A stretch of 64,000 bases of DNA, taken from positions 310,001-374,000 of the forward strand of contig CAWCTW010000003.1 of assembly GCA_963798705.1 (NCBI GenBank), read 5' to 3'. The first letter of the stretch is position 1. Each line of letters starts with the position of its first letter. This DNA comes from AC-56 sp963798705 (lineage in GTDB: Bacteria > Actinomycetota > Thermoleophilia > Solirubrobacterales > 70-9). This document shows, piece after piece, positions 1 through 9,128 of this stretch. A program made the translations under genes and the position numbers. The notes beneath the pieces are model-generated. The model was not told where the DNA came from, made no database searches, and was given only the letters and a program-made list of their open reading frames with translations.

Positions 1-27
1 CTCAGGTCCCAGGCCCGAATTGGGGGC

Positions 28-1458
28 TTATCGGCTCGGCTCGATGTTCGCGTTGAAGCGGAACAGGTTCGTGGGGTCGTACCTCGCTTTGACCTCCGCG
101 AGACGCTCGTAGTTCTTGCCGTAGCCCTCGCGCAGCAGTTGCTCGCCCTCCTCGAGGAAGCCGGGGAAGTTGAGGTAGATGCCCCCGCCCGAGAACGAGC
201 GCATGTCGGCGAACGTGTCGCGCACCCAGGCCAAGTTCTCCTCCGAGCCCGCCTCATCCTCCCAGTTTCCCTCGATCCCGAGCAGGTAGGGCTCGCCGCG
301 GTTGGCGAAGGCGGTCTCCTCATCGCCGACCCGCGCCATGGCACCGCCCTGGTACCAGACGTCGATAGTCGAGTGGGCCGAAGGTGCCGCGACGGCGTGG
401 CCCACCAGTCGGTCGATCGCCTCGTCGCTCAGCGCCGGCAGGTTCACGGACTTCCAGTAGTAGCGCCAGCCGTCCGGGTAGTCCTCGTCGAGCGCCGCCT
501 GCGCCTCCGTGTAGGGCATGGTGGCGCTGAGGTCGGCGATCGGAGCGGCGATCCCTCGAAGCGGGCGCAGCACCTCCTCGCCCTCGGCGGGGTCGCCGGG
601 ATGAAGCGCGAGGAGCGCCACGAACGGCTCTCCGTGCGAGGAGGCCGGAATCTCCTCGATCTCGGGCACGCGGCCGAAGATCCCTACCGGGGCTACCTCC
701 TCCGGCGCCTCGGAGAGGTAGCGCTCGCAGGAGCGCAGTACCTCTCGCGCATCCTGCGTCGGATAGAGGACGAAGCAGAAGGACACCTGCGGCCCGACCG
801 GGTGCAGGCGATACTCGAAGGAGGTGACGACCCCGAAGTTCCCACCCCCACCGCGAATCGCCCAGAAGAGGTCCTCGTTCTCGCTCGCGCTGGCCGTGAA
901 CCCGCTCCCGTCGGCCGTCACCACCTGCGCGGAGACGAGGTTGTCGCAGCTCAGGCCGTGCTTGCGGCGAAGCCAGCCCATCCCGCCGGACAGGGTCAGC
1001 CCGGCGATCCCCGTCCTCGTCACCACCCCGAGGGGAGTGGCAAGCCCGTGTTCCAGTGTCTCGCGGTCGACGTCTCCCAGCGTGCAGCCGCCCTCCGCAC
1101 GCACCGTCCGCGCCTCGGGGTCGACGTCTATTCGCTTCATCTCCGAGAGATCGATCACCAGCCCGCCGTCGCAGAGCGCGTGGCCGGCGACGCCGTGCCC
1201 ACCCCCGCGCACGGCGAGCGGAAGCTCGGTGTCGCGAGCGAAGTTGATCGCAGCGACCACGTCATCGGTGTCGGCGCAGCGAACGATCAGCGCCGGGCAC
1301 CTGTCGATCATCCCGTTCCAGAGCTCGCGCGCCGGCTCGTAGTCCGGGTCCCCGCCCCGGATCACGGTGCCCCGGATGTTTGAGGCAAGGCCATCGACTG
1401 CCGGGCTCGGAAGCTCCGTGTCCCTGCCGCCGATGGTCACTGCCGATAGGTTTGCCAT
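28..1458 (-). CDS. FAD-linked oxidase, berberine-bridge-enzyme (BBE) type
   Basis: This 476-aa flavoprotein of the PCMH/BBE oxidase family probably oxidises a sugar, alcohol or small aromatic with O2 as acceptor; the substrate cannot be told. The N-terminal FAD domain carries RGGGHG with His about residue 88, the usual site of the 8-alpha-histidyl link. GLSCDN supplies a Cys about residue 171, where bicovalent members attach FAD a second time. The C-terminal BBE segment (YGKNYERLAEVKARYDP) closes the protein. The ATG at 1458 is chosen because AAGGAGG lies six bases upstream; the reading frame continues 50 codons further without family similarity. There is no obvious signal peptide. It stands alone on the minus strand. 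Confidence 0.9.
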   Translation of the reverse strand: MANLSAVTIGGRDTELPSPAVDGLASNIRGTVIRGGDPDYEPARELWNGMIDRCPALIVRCADTDDVVAAINFARDTELPLAVRGGGHGVAGHALCDGGLVIDLSEMKRIDVDPEARTVRAEGGCTLGDVDRETLEHGLATPLGVVTRTGIAGLTLSGGMGWLRRKHGLSCDNLVSAQVVTADGSGFTASASENEDLFWAIRGGGGNFGVVTSFEYRLHPVGPQVSFCFVLYPTQDAREVLRSCERYLSEAPEEVAPVGIFGRVPEIEEIPASSHGEPFVALLALHPGDPAEGEEVLRPLRGIAAPIADLSATMPYTEAQAALDEDYPDGWRYYWKSVNLPALSDEAIDRLVGHAVAAPSAHSTIDVWYQGGAMARVGDEETAFANRGEPYLLGIEGNWEDEAGSEENLAWVRDTFADMRSFSGGGIYLNFPGFLEEGEQLLREGYGKNYERLAEVKARYDPTNLFRFNANIEPSR

Positions 1459-1680
1459 GGCTGGCCTCCTTGCTGGCTCACGGGCTGCAGCCGGAAACCT
1501 ATCCGCAGCCCACGCCCCCGTCCAGTCCGGGGGGGCCGGGCACAGGCCCCGCCATCGGCCACCTAATCCAGGCGAAGCTCGAGGCACTGCCGGCCGCGGC
1601 TTGACCAACCCAGGCCACGCAGCGACATCGCCGCAGTCGCCTCATGTTGGACAGATCGGCGATCCCTAGGCATCGCGGCT

Positions 1681-2781
1681 TCATCCTGTACTGAAAGAAA
1701 CGCCCTCCGCCTTCTCAACCACGTCCGGCAGCGCGACGGACAGGGACTCGCAGCTGGTCGCCAGGATCCGCCAGCTGGCAGATGCCAGCGGCACCACGCC
1801 ACGCGCCGCGAGGTCGTTGCGGCGCCGCTCACCGGCCTCACCCGGGACGAGCAGTTCCTCGACTCCGGGCGATCGCGCGCTCCCCTTGACCTGGTCGATC
1901 TGAGCGTCCATGCGCGCCAGGAACTCCGCACGCGGCTGGAACGCCTCGATGTCAAGCGCCCAGAGGAAGTTCCCTGCCGGGCCGCGCCGCACGCCCTGCG
2001 CAAATTCCGCACCGCTGAGCACGCCGCTGAGAGCGTCGACGAAGAGCGCCAGGCCGAAGCCCTTATGCGCCGCCTCGGGGCTCCCGAGTGGGGCTAGCGA
2101 CCCGCCGTCGAAGAGCTCGTGCGGGTCGGTGGTCGAGTGCCCGGCATCGTCGAGGATGACGCCTGGAGGCATCTTCGCTCCGTGCTCGGCGGCGAGGCGG
2201 ACCTTCTGCATCGAGGTGACCGTGGTCGCCACGTCGAGCACGACTGATGGGTGCTGTCCGGCCGGCAGCCCGTATGCGAACGGGTTCGTTCCGAAGACTG
2301 GCCTGCGTCCGCCAGGCGGGGCGACGAGGGGGATGAAGTTCGTGCACGCGAACCCGATCAAGCCGGCCTCGGCCGCGAGCCGGGCGTACGGTCCGCAGAC
2401 CAAGAGCTGCCAATCCCGGATCGCCGCAACCGCCATTCCCTCACGCTCGCGGGCGCGCTCGATGCACCACTGCATCGCCCGGGTGGGCCCCGCAGGGCCG
2501 CAGCCGCGATCACCGTCGATGAGGATCGCGCCATCGCTCTCGTGCAGCACGCGCACCCTCGGGCGGGGATTGAGCTCCTCCTCGCGGTAGAAGTCGCTGA
2601 GGATTCCCAACGCCGCCACGCCATGGTCGCGGTGGCCGCGAAGTTCGGAGTCGATCAGGAGCCCTGCTAGTGCGTCGCCATCCTCGGAGGTGACGCCGAG
2701 GCGTTCGAAGGCCTTGGCGAGGCAACGTCGCAGCTCATCGATCGGCACCATCCGCGCCGTGTCGTTCCCGTCGCCTGTCAT
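1681..2781 (-). CDS. Malate/L-lactate dehydrogenase family (Ldh2) oxidoreductase
   Basis: This 366-aa protein belongs to the Ldh2/YbjC-type NAD(P)-dependent dehydrogenases, a fold unrelated to classical lactate dehydrogenase, which reduce or oxidise 2-oxo/2-hydroxy acids. Family blocks visible are RGHRDHG near residue 50 with the likely catalytic His, VAPPGG followed by GTNPFAYGLP, LDVATTVTSMQKV, and HKGFGLALFVDALSGVLSGA. The length matches the family. The ATG at 2781 is the only sensible start. It is divergent from the HD-GYP regulator at 2913, with 131 bases between them. The substrate (malate, lactate, ureidoglycolate or other) is not determinable. The gene lies 222 bases from the flavin oxidase on the same strand, so co-transcription is possible but unproven. 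Confidence 0.87.
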   Translation of the reverse strand: MTGDGNDTARMVPIDELRRCLAKAFERLGVTSEDGDALAGLLIDSELRGHRDHGVAALGILSDFYREEELNPRPRVRVLHESDGAILIDGDRGCGPAGPTRAMQWCIERAREREGMAVAAIRDWQLLVCGPYARLAAEAGLIGFACTNFIPLVAPPGGRRPVFGTNPFAYGLPAGQHPSVVLDVATTVTSMQKVRLAAEHGAKMPPGVILDDAGHSTTDPHELFDGGSLAPLGSPEAAHKGFGLALFVDALSGVLSGAEFAQGVRRGPAGNFLWALDIEAFQPRAEFLARMDAQIDQVKGSARSPGVEELLVPGEAGERRRNDLAARGVVPLASASWRILATSCESLSVALPDVVEKAEGVSFSTG

Positions 2782-2912
2782 TGCCCCAACTTGCGATCAT
2801 GTTCCCAGATGCCGCTCGCTGTCTGACCGAAGCGGAGTAGCCAGCTGTTCCTGCTGGCTCCCGCCCCTCCGACGAGGCGCGAGCATCCGCGTTGGCGAAG
2901 TAAGCTCGGGGT

Positions 2913-4505
2913 GTGTCGTCCGCCGGATCGCGGAGCGGGGAGGCAGTCCGAGGGATGGAGCTGGTCGGGGCGCTTTGCCTCGCGACCGACCTCGGCATGG
3001 GGTTCCCCTTCGAGCACGGCCTGCACAGCACGCTGATCGCATCCCGGCTCGCCGACGGCCTCGACGTCGACCGCGAGACGGCGTCGCAGGCCTATTACGC
3101 CTGCCTGCTCGCGCACGCCGGCTGCACCACCGACGCGCATGTGGCGCCGGAGGTCTTCAACGACTCGCTGCTCACGAATCTCAATCCGGTCCTTTACGGC
3201 TCGGCTCGAGAGGTCGCCACGGGCCTCCTCAAGGCGCTGGCGGAACCCGGCCGGCCGGCGCCGGTTCGTGCCTTGCAGATGGTGCGAGGGGTCCCCAGGC
3301 TGCTCCAGGAGCAGCGCCCCCACATGACGGCCACCTGCGAGGTGGCCGGGATGCTGGCTGCGGGGATCGGCGTGCCCCCGTCGATCGCACAGCTGCTCGA
3401 CTTCCTCACCGATCGCTGGGACGGGAAGGGCCCCCTGCGTCGCGGCAAGGGCGAGGAGATCCCGCTGCCTATGCGGATCGTGCATGTGGCCGTCGACGCC
3501 GCCTTCCAGCGGATGCTGGGGGGCGAGGAGCGGGCGATACGGCTGGCGCGGGAGCGTGCGGGCACCGGCCTCGACCCCGAGGTCGCCGTCTATCTCGCCG
3601 ACCATGCCGACGAGGTCCTCACCGGCGAGGGGGAGTCGGCCTGGGAGGAGGTCCTCGCCTGCGAGCCCGCGCCCCGCCTGATGCTCGCCGAGGACGCGCT
3701 CGATGAAGCCCTCGCAGCGATGGGCAACTTCGCCGACCTGGTCTCGCCGTACCTGGCGGGCCACTCGAGCGCCGTGGCGGAGCTGGCACACGATGCAGGC
3801 CAGCGATGTCGCGTCGACGGCGAGGACGCGACCGCGCTGCGGCGCGCCGCCCTGGTGCACGATCTCGGCCGGGTCGCGATCGCCGCGGAGATCTGGCAGA
3901 AGCCCGGGCCGCTCAGCGCCGACGAGTGGGAACAAGTAAGGCTGCATCCCTACCACACCGAGCGCGTCCTATCGCGGTCCCCGTTTCTCGCGTCCATCGC
4001 GCCGATCGCCGCGTCTCACCACGAGCGCCTGGACGGCTCCGGCTACCACCGCGGGGTATCCGGGGCGGAGCTGTCCGTGCCGGCCCGGCTGCTGGCGGCC
4101 GCGGACGCCTACCAGGCGATGACCGAGCCCCGTCCGTATCGCGAGTCCCTGTCCGCCGAGCCGGCAGCCCGCGAGCTCGCGAAGGATGCAGAGGCCGGAC
4201 GCCTCGATCCGGACGCAGTGACCGCGGTGATCGAGGCCGCCGGCCAGCGCCCGCCGCGCCTCGAGCGCCCCGCCGGGCTCACCGAACGCGAGGCGGAGGT
4301 CGTGGGAATGCTGGCGAGAGGGCTGCAGACGAAGCAGGTCGCCCACGCGCTGGGCATCTCGGCGAAGACGGCCGACCGTCACGTGCAAAACGCGTATCGC
4401 AAGATCGGGGTTTCCACGCGCGCCGCGGCGACCCTGTTCGCGATGGAGCATGGGCTCGTCGCATGGGGAGAACTCCCGATTGCGCGGCCGCAGCGCGGCT
4501 CCTAG
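2913..4505 (+). CDS. Tandem HD-GYP phosphohydrolase with LuxR DNA-binding domain
   Basis: This 530-aa regulator has an N-terminal degenerate HD-GYP-like half (about residues 15-280, with HAGCTTDAH where an HD motif would be). A second, better kept HD-GYP domain follows: HDLGR about 316, then HPYH, then HHERLDGSGYH about 369, then ADAYQAMTEPRPYR. The signature reads GYH rather than GYP. Residues 456-515 form a LuxR-type helix-turn-helix (LTEREAEVVGMLARG, KTADRHVQNAYRKIG). Likely role: a transcription factor whose HD-GYP half senses or cleaves a nucleotide such as c-di-GMP; this is inference. GTG 2913 is used; ATG 2955 is an alternative because neither has a convincing ribosome site. The methyltransferase at 4552 follows by 46 bases. 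Confidence 0.87.
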   Translation: MSSAGSRSGEAVRGMELVGALCLATDLGMGFPFEHGLHSTLIASRLADGLDVDRETASQAYYACLLAHAGCTTDAHVAPEVFNDSLLTNLNPVLYGSAREVATGLLKALAEPGRPAPVRALQMVRGVPRLLQEQRPHMTATCEVAGMLAAGIGVPPSIAQLLDFLTDRWDGKGPLRRGKGEEIPLPMRIVHVAVDAAFQRMLGGEERAIRLARERAGTGLDPEVAVYLADHADEVLTGEGESAWEEVLACEPAPRLMLAEDALDEALAAMGNFADLVSPYLAGHSSAVAELAHDAGQRCRVDGEDATALRRAALVHDLGRVAIAAEIWQKPGPLSADEWEQVRLHPYHTERVLSRSPFLASIAPIAASHHERLDGSGYHRGVSGAELSVPARLLAAADAYQAMTEPRPYRESLSAEPAARELAKDAEAGRLDPDAVTAVIEAAGQRPPRLERPAGLTEREAEVVGMLARGLQTKQVAHALGISAKTADRHVQNAYRKIGVSTRAAATLFAMEHGLVAWGELPIARPQRGS

Positions 4506-4551
4506 CATCCTCTCCCAGAAGGCCACACGCTCCCTGGTGAAGGAGGACGCG

Positions 4552-5397
4552 ATGCCGACGATCAGTCAAACCCAGACCATGAACTACGAGGTCGCCGAGA
4601 CGCTCGCTCCCACCTGGGCGAAGCGGAGCTCGCAGATCGAGCAGGTGACCGCCCCGGTGCGCGAGTGGCTGGTGCGGGAGCTGGCCCCGAGCGAGGGCGA
4701 CACGATCCTCGAGCTCGCAGGGGGAGTCGGCGACACCGGCTTCGATGCCGCCGAGCTGATCGGTGACGAGGGCAGGTTGATCTCGAGCGACTTCTCGCCG
4801 AAGATGCTCGAGGAGGCGCGGCGCCGGGGCGCCGAGCGCGGTGTCCGGAACGCCGAGTACGAGGTGATCGACGCCGAGCGAATCGGGCTCGACGACGACT
4901 CCGTCGACGGCGTGATCTGCCGCTACGGCTACATGCTGATGGCCGACACGGCCGCGGCGCTGGCCGAGACGCGCCGCGTGCTCCGTCCCGGTGGCCGGCT
5001 CGCGCTCGCCGTCTGGGGGCCTCCCGAGCGGAACCCGTTCTTCTCGATCCTGGGGCGCAAGCTGGTCGAGGGCGGCCACGTGCCGCCTCCCGAGCCGCCT
5101 CCCGCGCCGGGCATCTTCGCCATGGGCAGCGAGGAGCGGGCCGCGCAGCTGCTCGAGGCGGCCGGGTTCGGCGAGGTCCGCATCGCGGAGATCGAGGTGC
5201 GGTTCCCGGTGCCAAGCGTCCGCGAGTACCTGGAGTTCACGGCCGACACCTCCGGTCCGATCGCGATCGCGCTGCGCAATATTTCCGTGAAGGATCGCGA
5301 GGCGCTCGAGCCCGACCTCGCGGAGTCCTTCGCGCCGTTTGCCACCGGCGACGGGTACGAGCTGCCGGGTGTCACGCTCTGCGCGGTGGCGAGCTGA
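4552..5397 (+). CDS. Class I SAM-dependent methyltransferase (UbiE/Coq5-like)
   Basis: This 281-aa methyltransferase has motif I LELAGGVGDTG about residue 54, an acidic SAM-ribose residue in SSDFSP, motif II-like VDGVICRYGYML, and LRPGGRLALAVWG. The acceptor is unknown; the fold resembles ubiquinone/menaquinone methylases, but no quinone genes are nearby. The ATG at 4552 is supported by AAGGAGG seven bases upstream; the frame is open further upstream but overlaps the preceding gene. It lies 46 bases after the HD-GYP/LuxR gene on the same strand and may be co-transcribed with or controlled by it. Confidence 0.85.
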   Translation: MPTISQTQTMNYEVAETLAPTWAKRSSQIEQVTAPVREWLVRELAPSEGDTILELAGGVGDTGFDAAELIGDEGRLISSDFSPKMLEEARRRGAERGVRNAEYEVIDAERIGLDDDSVDGVICRYGYMLMADTAAALAETRRVLRPGGRLALAVWGPPERNPFFSILGRKLVEGGHVPPPEPPPAPGIFAMGSEERAAQLLEAAGFGEVRIAEIEVRFPVPSVREYLEFTADTSGPIAIALRNISVKDREALEPDLAESFAPFATGDGYELPGVTLCAVAS

Positions 5398-5618
5398 TGC
5401 GATGCGCGCTGAGATAGCCCCCGTCGCTCAGGACGGCGTCGAGGGACTCGCGAGCGTCACGGTCAGCGGCGCGGCGCTCGCCTAACCTCCGACGAGGTTG
5501 AGGACGTGATCCGCGTTGCGACGAGGGCGGCAGCATAGGGGCCGCCACCTCGAAGCGCCGCGTCAGATAGCCGGCGGCGGCGCCTGATCCCGACAGCCTC
5601 CCGAGTTCTTCTGTCGGC

Positions 5619-6416
5619 TCAGGGCTTGAGCCGACGTCCGCTGCTGAACAGATATTGCGACCACGCGAGCATGGTCACAGCGATTGTCGCGGTGACGAGG
5701 AAGGCAAGCCAGGGAGGCACGTCGCTGACTCCCAGAAAGCCGTAGCGCATGGTGCTCACGACGTAGAAGAGGGGATTGGCGTGAGACAGCTCGTGCCATG
5801 GACTCGGCAGAACGTTCACGGAGTAGAAGACGCCCCCGAGGAACGTCAGCGGCAATATGACGATGTTGTTGACGAACGTGTGGTGGTCGAAGGTCTCCGC
5901 GTAGATTCCGACGATGACCCCCAGGGCGCCGAACAGCGCGACCAACAGCAAGGTTGCGCCAAGCAGGACTGCCGGCCGCACCACGGGCGCAACGGTCACC
6001 GGGAGCGCGATGGCCATAAGGGCGGCGCCGATGAGGAGGGCGCGAAACACCCCGCCAATCGAGAGCCCCAGGTTCATCTGCCAGGCTCGCATGGGAGCGG
6101 CCAGGACGTCGTTTATGTAGCGGTCGCTTCGGGCCTGGAAGATCGAGCTCGAGTTGTTCGAGTAGGCGGCCTGAGCCATCGCCATCGCGATCAGCCCCGG
6201 GACGATGAACTCCTGGTAGCGGAAGCCCTCGATCTCGTGGATCCGGGTGCCCAGCGAGAGCCCGAAGACGAGGATGAACAGCGCCGAGGAAACCACGGAT
6301 GCCAACACGGTCTGTGTCCATAGCTTGGATACCCGGAGGCACTCCCGAGCCGACAGCCAGACGAGGCCGCGCAGGGGGCTCGGCTGGTGCAGTGCGAGAC
6401 CGGATCGGGCGCTCAT
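5619..6416 (-). CDS. ABC-2 type transporter permease (DrrB-like)
   Basis: This 265-aa integral membrane protein has about six hydrophobic segments and the ABC-2 layout: a long first loop after the first helix (residues about 60-110) and a conserved GVFYSVNVLPSPWHELSHANPLFYVV block before the last helix, typical of daunorubicin/oleandomycin-type exporters. Its ATG overlaps the stop of the ATPase gene at 6413-7171 by four bases, so the two are translationally coupled. Together they should form a homodimeric-type exporter of a hydrophobic compound. The neighbouring monooxygenase suggests the substrate may be an aromatic antibiotic or polyketide-like molecule. Confidence 0.9.
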   Translation of the reverse strand: MSARSGLALHQPSPLRGLVWLSARECLRVSKLWTQTVLASVVSSALFILVFGLSLGTRIHEIEGFRYQEFIVPGLIAMAMAQAAYSNNSSSIFQARSDRYINDVLAAPMRAWQMNLGLSIGGVFRALLIGAALMAIALPVTVAPVVRPAVLLGATLLLVALFGALGVIVGIYAETFDHHTFVNNIVILPLTFLGGVFYSVNVLPSPWHELSHANPLFYVVSTMRYGFLGVSDVPPWLAFLVTATIAVTMLAWSQYLFSSGRRLKP

Positions 6417-7171
6417 GACGCCGCGACCTCCTCCAGGTTGCGGCGGTGCCTCGCGACCGTCTTGAGGTAGACGTCCTCGAGGCTCGACGCGGTGTAGCGC
6501 CGCTTGAGCCCTTCGGCGCTGTCGCGGGCGACGATCGCACCGTCACCGATCAGGGCGATGTCCTCGCAGAGGGTCTCCGCCTCTTCGAGGTAGTGGGTGG
6601 TCAGCAGGATCGTCGTACCGGCGCCATGCAGCCTTCGGATGTAGCGCCAGAGCTCGTGGCGAAGCTCAAGGTCGACGCCCGCGGTGGGCTCGTCGAGGAT
6701 CACAAGACGTGGTTCGTGCAGAAGTGCCCGGGCCAGCAGCAGGCGCCGCCGCATGCCTCCCGACAGCTTCGGCGCGCGTACGTCGGCCTTGTCGCGAAGG
6801 TCGAAGACGTCGATCATCTCCTCTGCCCGCCGAACGGATTCGATCCGGGTGAGCCCGAAGTAACCGCCGTGATAGAGCAGCGCCTCGCGGACTGTCAGGA
6901 ATCGGTCGAGGTTCGGCTCCTGCTCGGCGACGCCGATCAGCCGCCTTGCTTCAAGGCTCTGCGCCGGGTGGCCGAAGACCGTGATCCCGCCGGCGGTGAT
7001 TCGCACCAGATTGCAGACGGCGTTGATCAGCGTGGTCTTGCCCGCGCCATTGGGACCGAGAAGACCGAAGAACTCTCCCGCAGGGATCTCCAGGTCGAGC
7101 TCCCGCAGCGCCACAGTCCCATCGTCGTAGCGCTTGGTAAGACCGGTGATCGAGAGCGCAGCCGACGCCAT
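6413..7171 (-). CDS. ABC transporter ATP-binding protein (DrrA-like)
   Basis: This 252-aa ATPase is complete for a DrrA-type nucleotide-binding subunit: Walker A GPNGAGKT about residue 39, Q-loop in GVAEQEPNLD, signature LSGGMRRRL, Walker B LVILDEPTAGVD, and switch His in LTTHYLEEAE. The family powers export of drugs such as daunorubicin. The start ATG abuts the stop codon of the upstream monooxygenase with no spacer, and its own stop overlaps the permease start, so three genes form one operon reading leftward from 8815. Confidence 0.95.
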   Translation of the reverse strand: MASAALSITGLTKRYDDGTVALRELDLEIPAGEFFGLLGPNGAGKTTLINAVCNLVRITAGGITVFGHPAQSLEARRLIGVAEQEPNLDRFLTVREALLYHGGYFGLTRIESVRRAEEMIDVFDLRDKADVRAPKLSGGMRRRLLLARALLHEPRLVILDEPTAGVDLELRHELWRYIRRLHGAGTTILLTTHYLEEAETLCEDIALIGDGAIVARDSAEGLKRRYTASSLEDVYLKTVARHRRNLEEVAAS

Positions 7172-8815
7172 TCATCCAGAGAGCTTCAGGATCGTGGCTA
7201 GAGCGCCGGCGAGGTCATCGGCCGGCGTCTCACCGGCGCGCCGCGCGCGCCAGCCGACGAAGCCGTCGGGCCGGACCAGGACGGCCCCGTCGCGCTCAAC
7301 CTCGTAGAGCGCCTCGAAGCGGCCGGCCGGCGCCTGCAGGTCACCCGCTTCGCCGATGCTGAGCACCTCGATCGGCACCTGCCGCGGTGCGGCGGTCCGC
7401 TCCGAGGCCGCACGCCACATAGCGCCGTCGGACCCGGTGAGCAGCACGAAGCCACCGCCGAAGACGTCGAGGGTGGAAACGCGCATGCCGTCGCGCTCCA
7501 CCCACAGGTGCGGCGCGCGGCCCCCGGGGCAGGCGTTCTGCACGTAATCGCCGACCGGGTTCTCGACGGAGGGCGGCGTCGTCCCGTCGGGCGCCACCGC
7601 GCCCTCCTCGTAGCGAAATCCGAGATCCATGCCCTGGCGCCCGCCGGCTGGGCGGGCCGCGATGCCGGCACGGACGGTGTCCAGATCGCCCGCCCGCACC
7701 GCCTCGATCATCTTGATCATTCCCGCGCCGCGCTTCGCGCTGTAGGCGACGTTCCTCTCGGACACCGCGCGGCGCTCGGTTTCGTATGTGTCCAGCAGAT
7801 CGGGACCGGCCCAGCCAGAGACCACCGCTCCCACCTTCCACGCCAGGTTGTGGGCCGAGTGGAGCCCGGTGTTCATCCCGACGCCGCCGTCGGGCGTCGT
7901 GCGATGCGCCGCGTCTCCGGTGAGCAGCACCCGCCGGTCGCGGAACGCCGTTGAAAGCTCGGCGCCCATGATCCACGACTTGATGCTGATGATCTCCACA
8001 TCGAGATCCTCGATCCCGGCCGCGCCGCGGATCGTGTCCACGCAGCGTTGCTCGGTGAAGTCCTCGACCGCTTCGCCGGAACCGAGCTCGACGTGGAACA
8101 GCCAGACGTCGTCGCCGTTGATGGTCACAAACGACCCGGAGAGGTCCGGCGTGATCACGGCGTAGCCCCAGCCCGGCCGGTCGCGCACCAGCGGACCAAG
8201 CGGGGCGCGATGAAAGATGTTGACGAAGTGCCCCATGTCGGTGTCGCCGGCCCGGCCGATCCCGCACGCGTTGCGTACGGTGCTGTCGTTGCCGTCGGCG
8301 GCGATCATGTACTTGGCGCGGACGGTGCTTGTCTGGCCACTGTCGCGGGCGACGATCGTCGCGGTCACGCCATCGTTGTCCTGCTCGAAGCTCGTCATCT
8401 CGAAGCCATAGTGCAGATCGGCGGCGTCGTGGGACTGGGCACGGTCGCGCAGCGTCGACTCCGTGAGGTCCTGCGGGCAGCGGAGCCCCGCCGTAGGGCT
8501 ATGGGGCTCTGGCGCCTTGTCGTCGGGCTCGACGGTCTCGGTGCGGCCGAGCTCCTCACCGGAGAGCGTGGTGGTCCACACCATGCGATCGCAGAATTCA
8601 CGCGGAACGCCTCGCCGGCGCATCTCGTCCTCGGCCCCCCACAGCCGCAGGAGCTCGGCGGTGCGTTGCATGATCCCGACCGCCCTGGGGTGCTCGAGGG
8701 TGCCGGGGTACTTGCTGACGAGCAACGACGGAACGCCGAGGGTCGAGAGCGTCAACGATGCGGCCAACCCCGACGGTCCCCCGCCGACGATCAAAACGGG
8801 TGTCTCGCTGCGCAT
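7172..8815 (-). CDS. FAD-dependent aromatic/polyketide monooxygenase (TfdB/PHBH family)
   Basis: This 547-aa flavin hydroxylase probably uses NAD(P)H and O2 to hydroxylate a phenolic or polyketide ring. The FAD-binding GGGPSG is at residues 11-16, and the GD motif LLTGDAAHRTTPDGG lies about residues 293-307. The C-terminal roughly 150 residues form the thioredoxin-like domain seen in phenol and 2,4-dichlorophenol hydroxylases and in polyketide oxygenases. ATG 8815 is chosen for AGGAGA five bases upstream; the frame is open a further 84 codons without similarity. It is the first gene of an operon with the DrrA- and DrrB-like exporter genes, which suggests drug inactivation plus export (inference). 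Confidence 0.92.
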   Translation of the reverse strand: MRSETPVLIVGGGPSGLAASLTLSTLGVPSLLVSKYPGTLEHPRAVGIMQRTAELLRLWGAEDEMRRRGVPREFCDRMVWTTTLSGEELGRTETVEPDDKAPEPHSPTAGLRCPQDLTESTLRDRAQSHDAADLHYGFEMTSFEQDNDGVTATIVARDSGQTSTVRAKYMIAADGNDSTVRNACGIGRAGDTDMGHFVNIFHRAPLGPLVRDRPGWGYAVITPDLSGSFVTINGDDVWLFHVELGSGEAVEDFTEQRCVDTIRGAAGIEDLDVEIISIKSWIMGAELSTAFRDRRVLLTGDAAHRTTPDGGVGMNTGLHSAHNLAWKVGAVVSGWAGPDLLDTYETERRAVSERNVAYSAKRGAGMIKMIEAVRAGDLDTVRAGIAARPAGGRQGMDLGFRYEEGAVAPDGTTPPSVENPVGDYVQNACPGGRAPHLWVERDGMRVSTLDVFGGGFVLLTGSDGAMWRAASERTAAPRQVPIEVLSIGEAGDLQAPAGRFEALYEVERDGAVLVRPDGFVGWRARRAGETPADDLAGALATILKLSG

Positions 8816-9128
8816 TACAGTCTCCTGGCTGCCTGGCTCGCTGACGGCGACCTTACACGGCGGCATGCGGGCCGACGGCGACCGAGGTAATCGGAATCGT
8901 GGCGCGTCTCCGAGGCTTGAGCGGAACTCCCCGAGACGAGCTCTGCGTCCGGGGCGCAGCCGCTCCGCGCAGGTAGGAGTAGCGCGCCGCCTCGGCGACC
9001 AGGACGCGGACGCCCGAGGAGACGCGTGCAGACGCCGTCGGGATGCCGGCGAGCGGCGGCGAGTCACCTCTGACGGCTTCGCTGGGACGCGGACGGTTGC
9101 GTGACTCCCGCGGGGTAATCAGAAAAAC
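8816..9128. other. Divergent intergenic region
   Basis: These 313 bases lie between the divergent monooxygenase operon and the duplicated membrane-protein gene. I see no open frame with family similarity and no convincing -35/-10 pair beyond the ribosome site of the monooxygenase. It should hold both promoters. No regulator gene adjoins it. Confidence 0.5.

Noticed and set aside
139..1383. Long open frame on the plus strand opposite the BBE oxidase
   Set aside because: Arg/Val/Gly/Ala-rich antisense shadow of a well supported gene; no domain similarity or ribosome site.
5402..5485. 27-residue frame (MRAEIAPVAQDG...) after the methyltransferase
   Set aside because: Too short, no ribosome site, no recognisable family; may be a gene remnant but cannot be supported.
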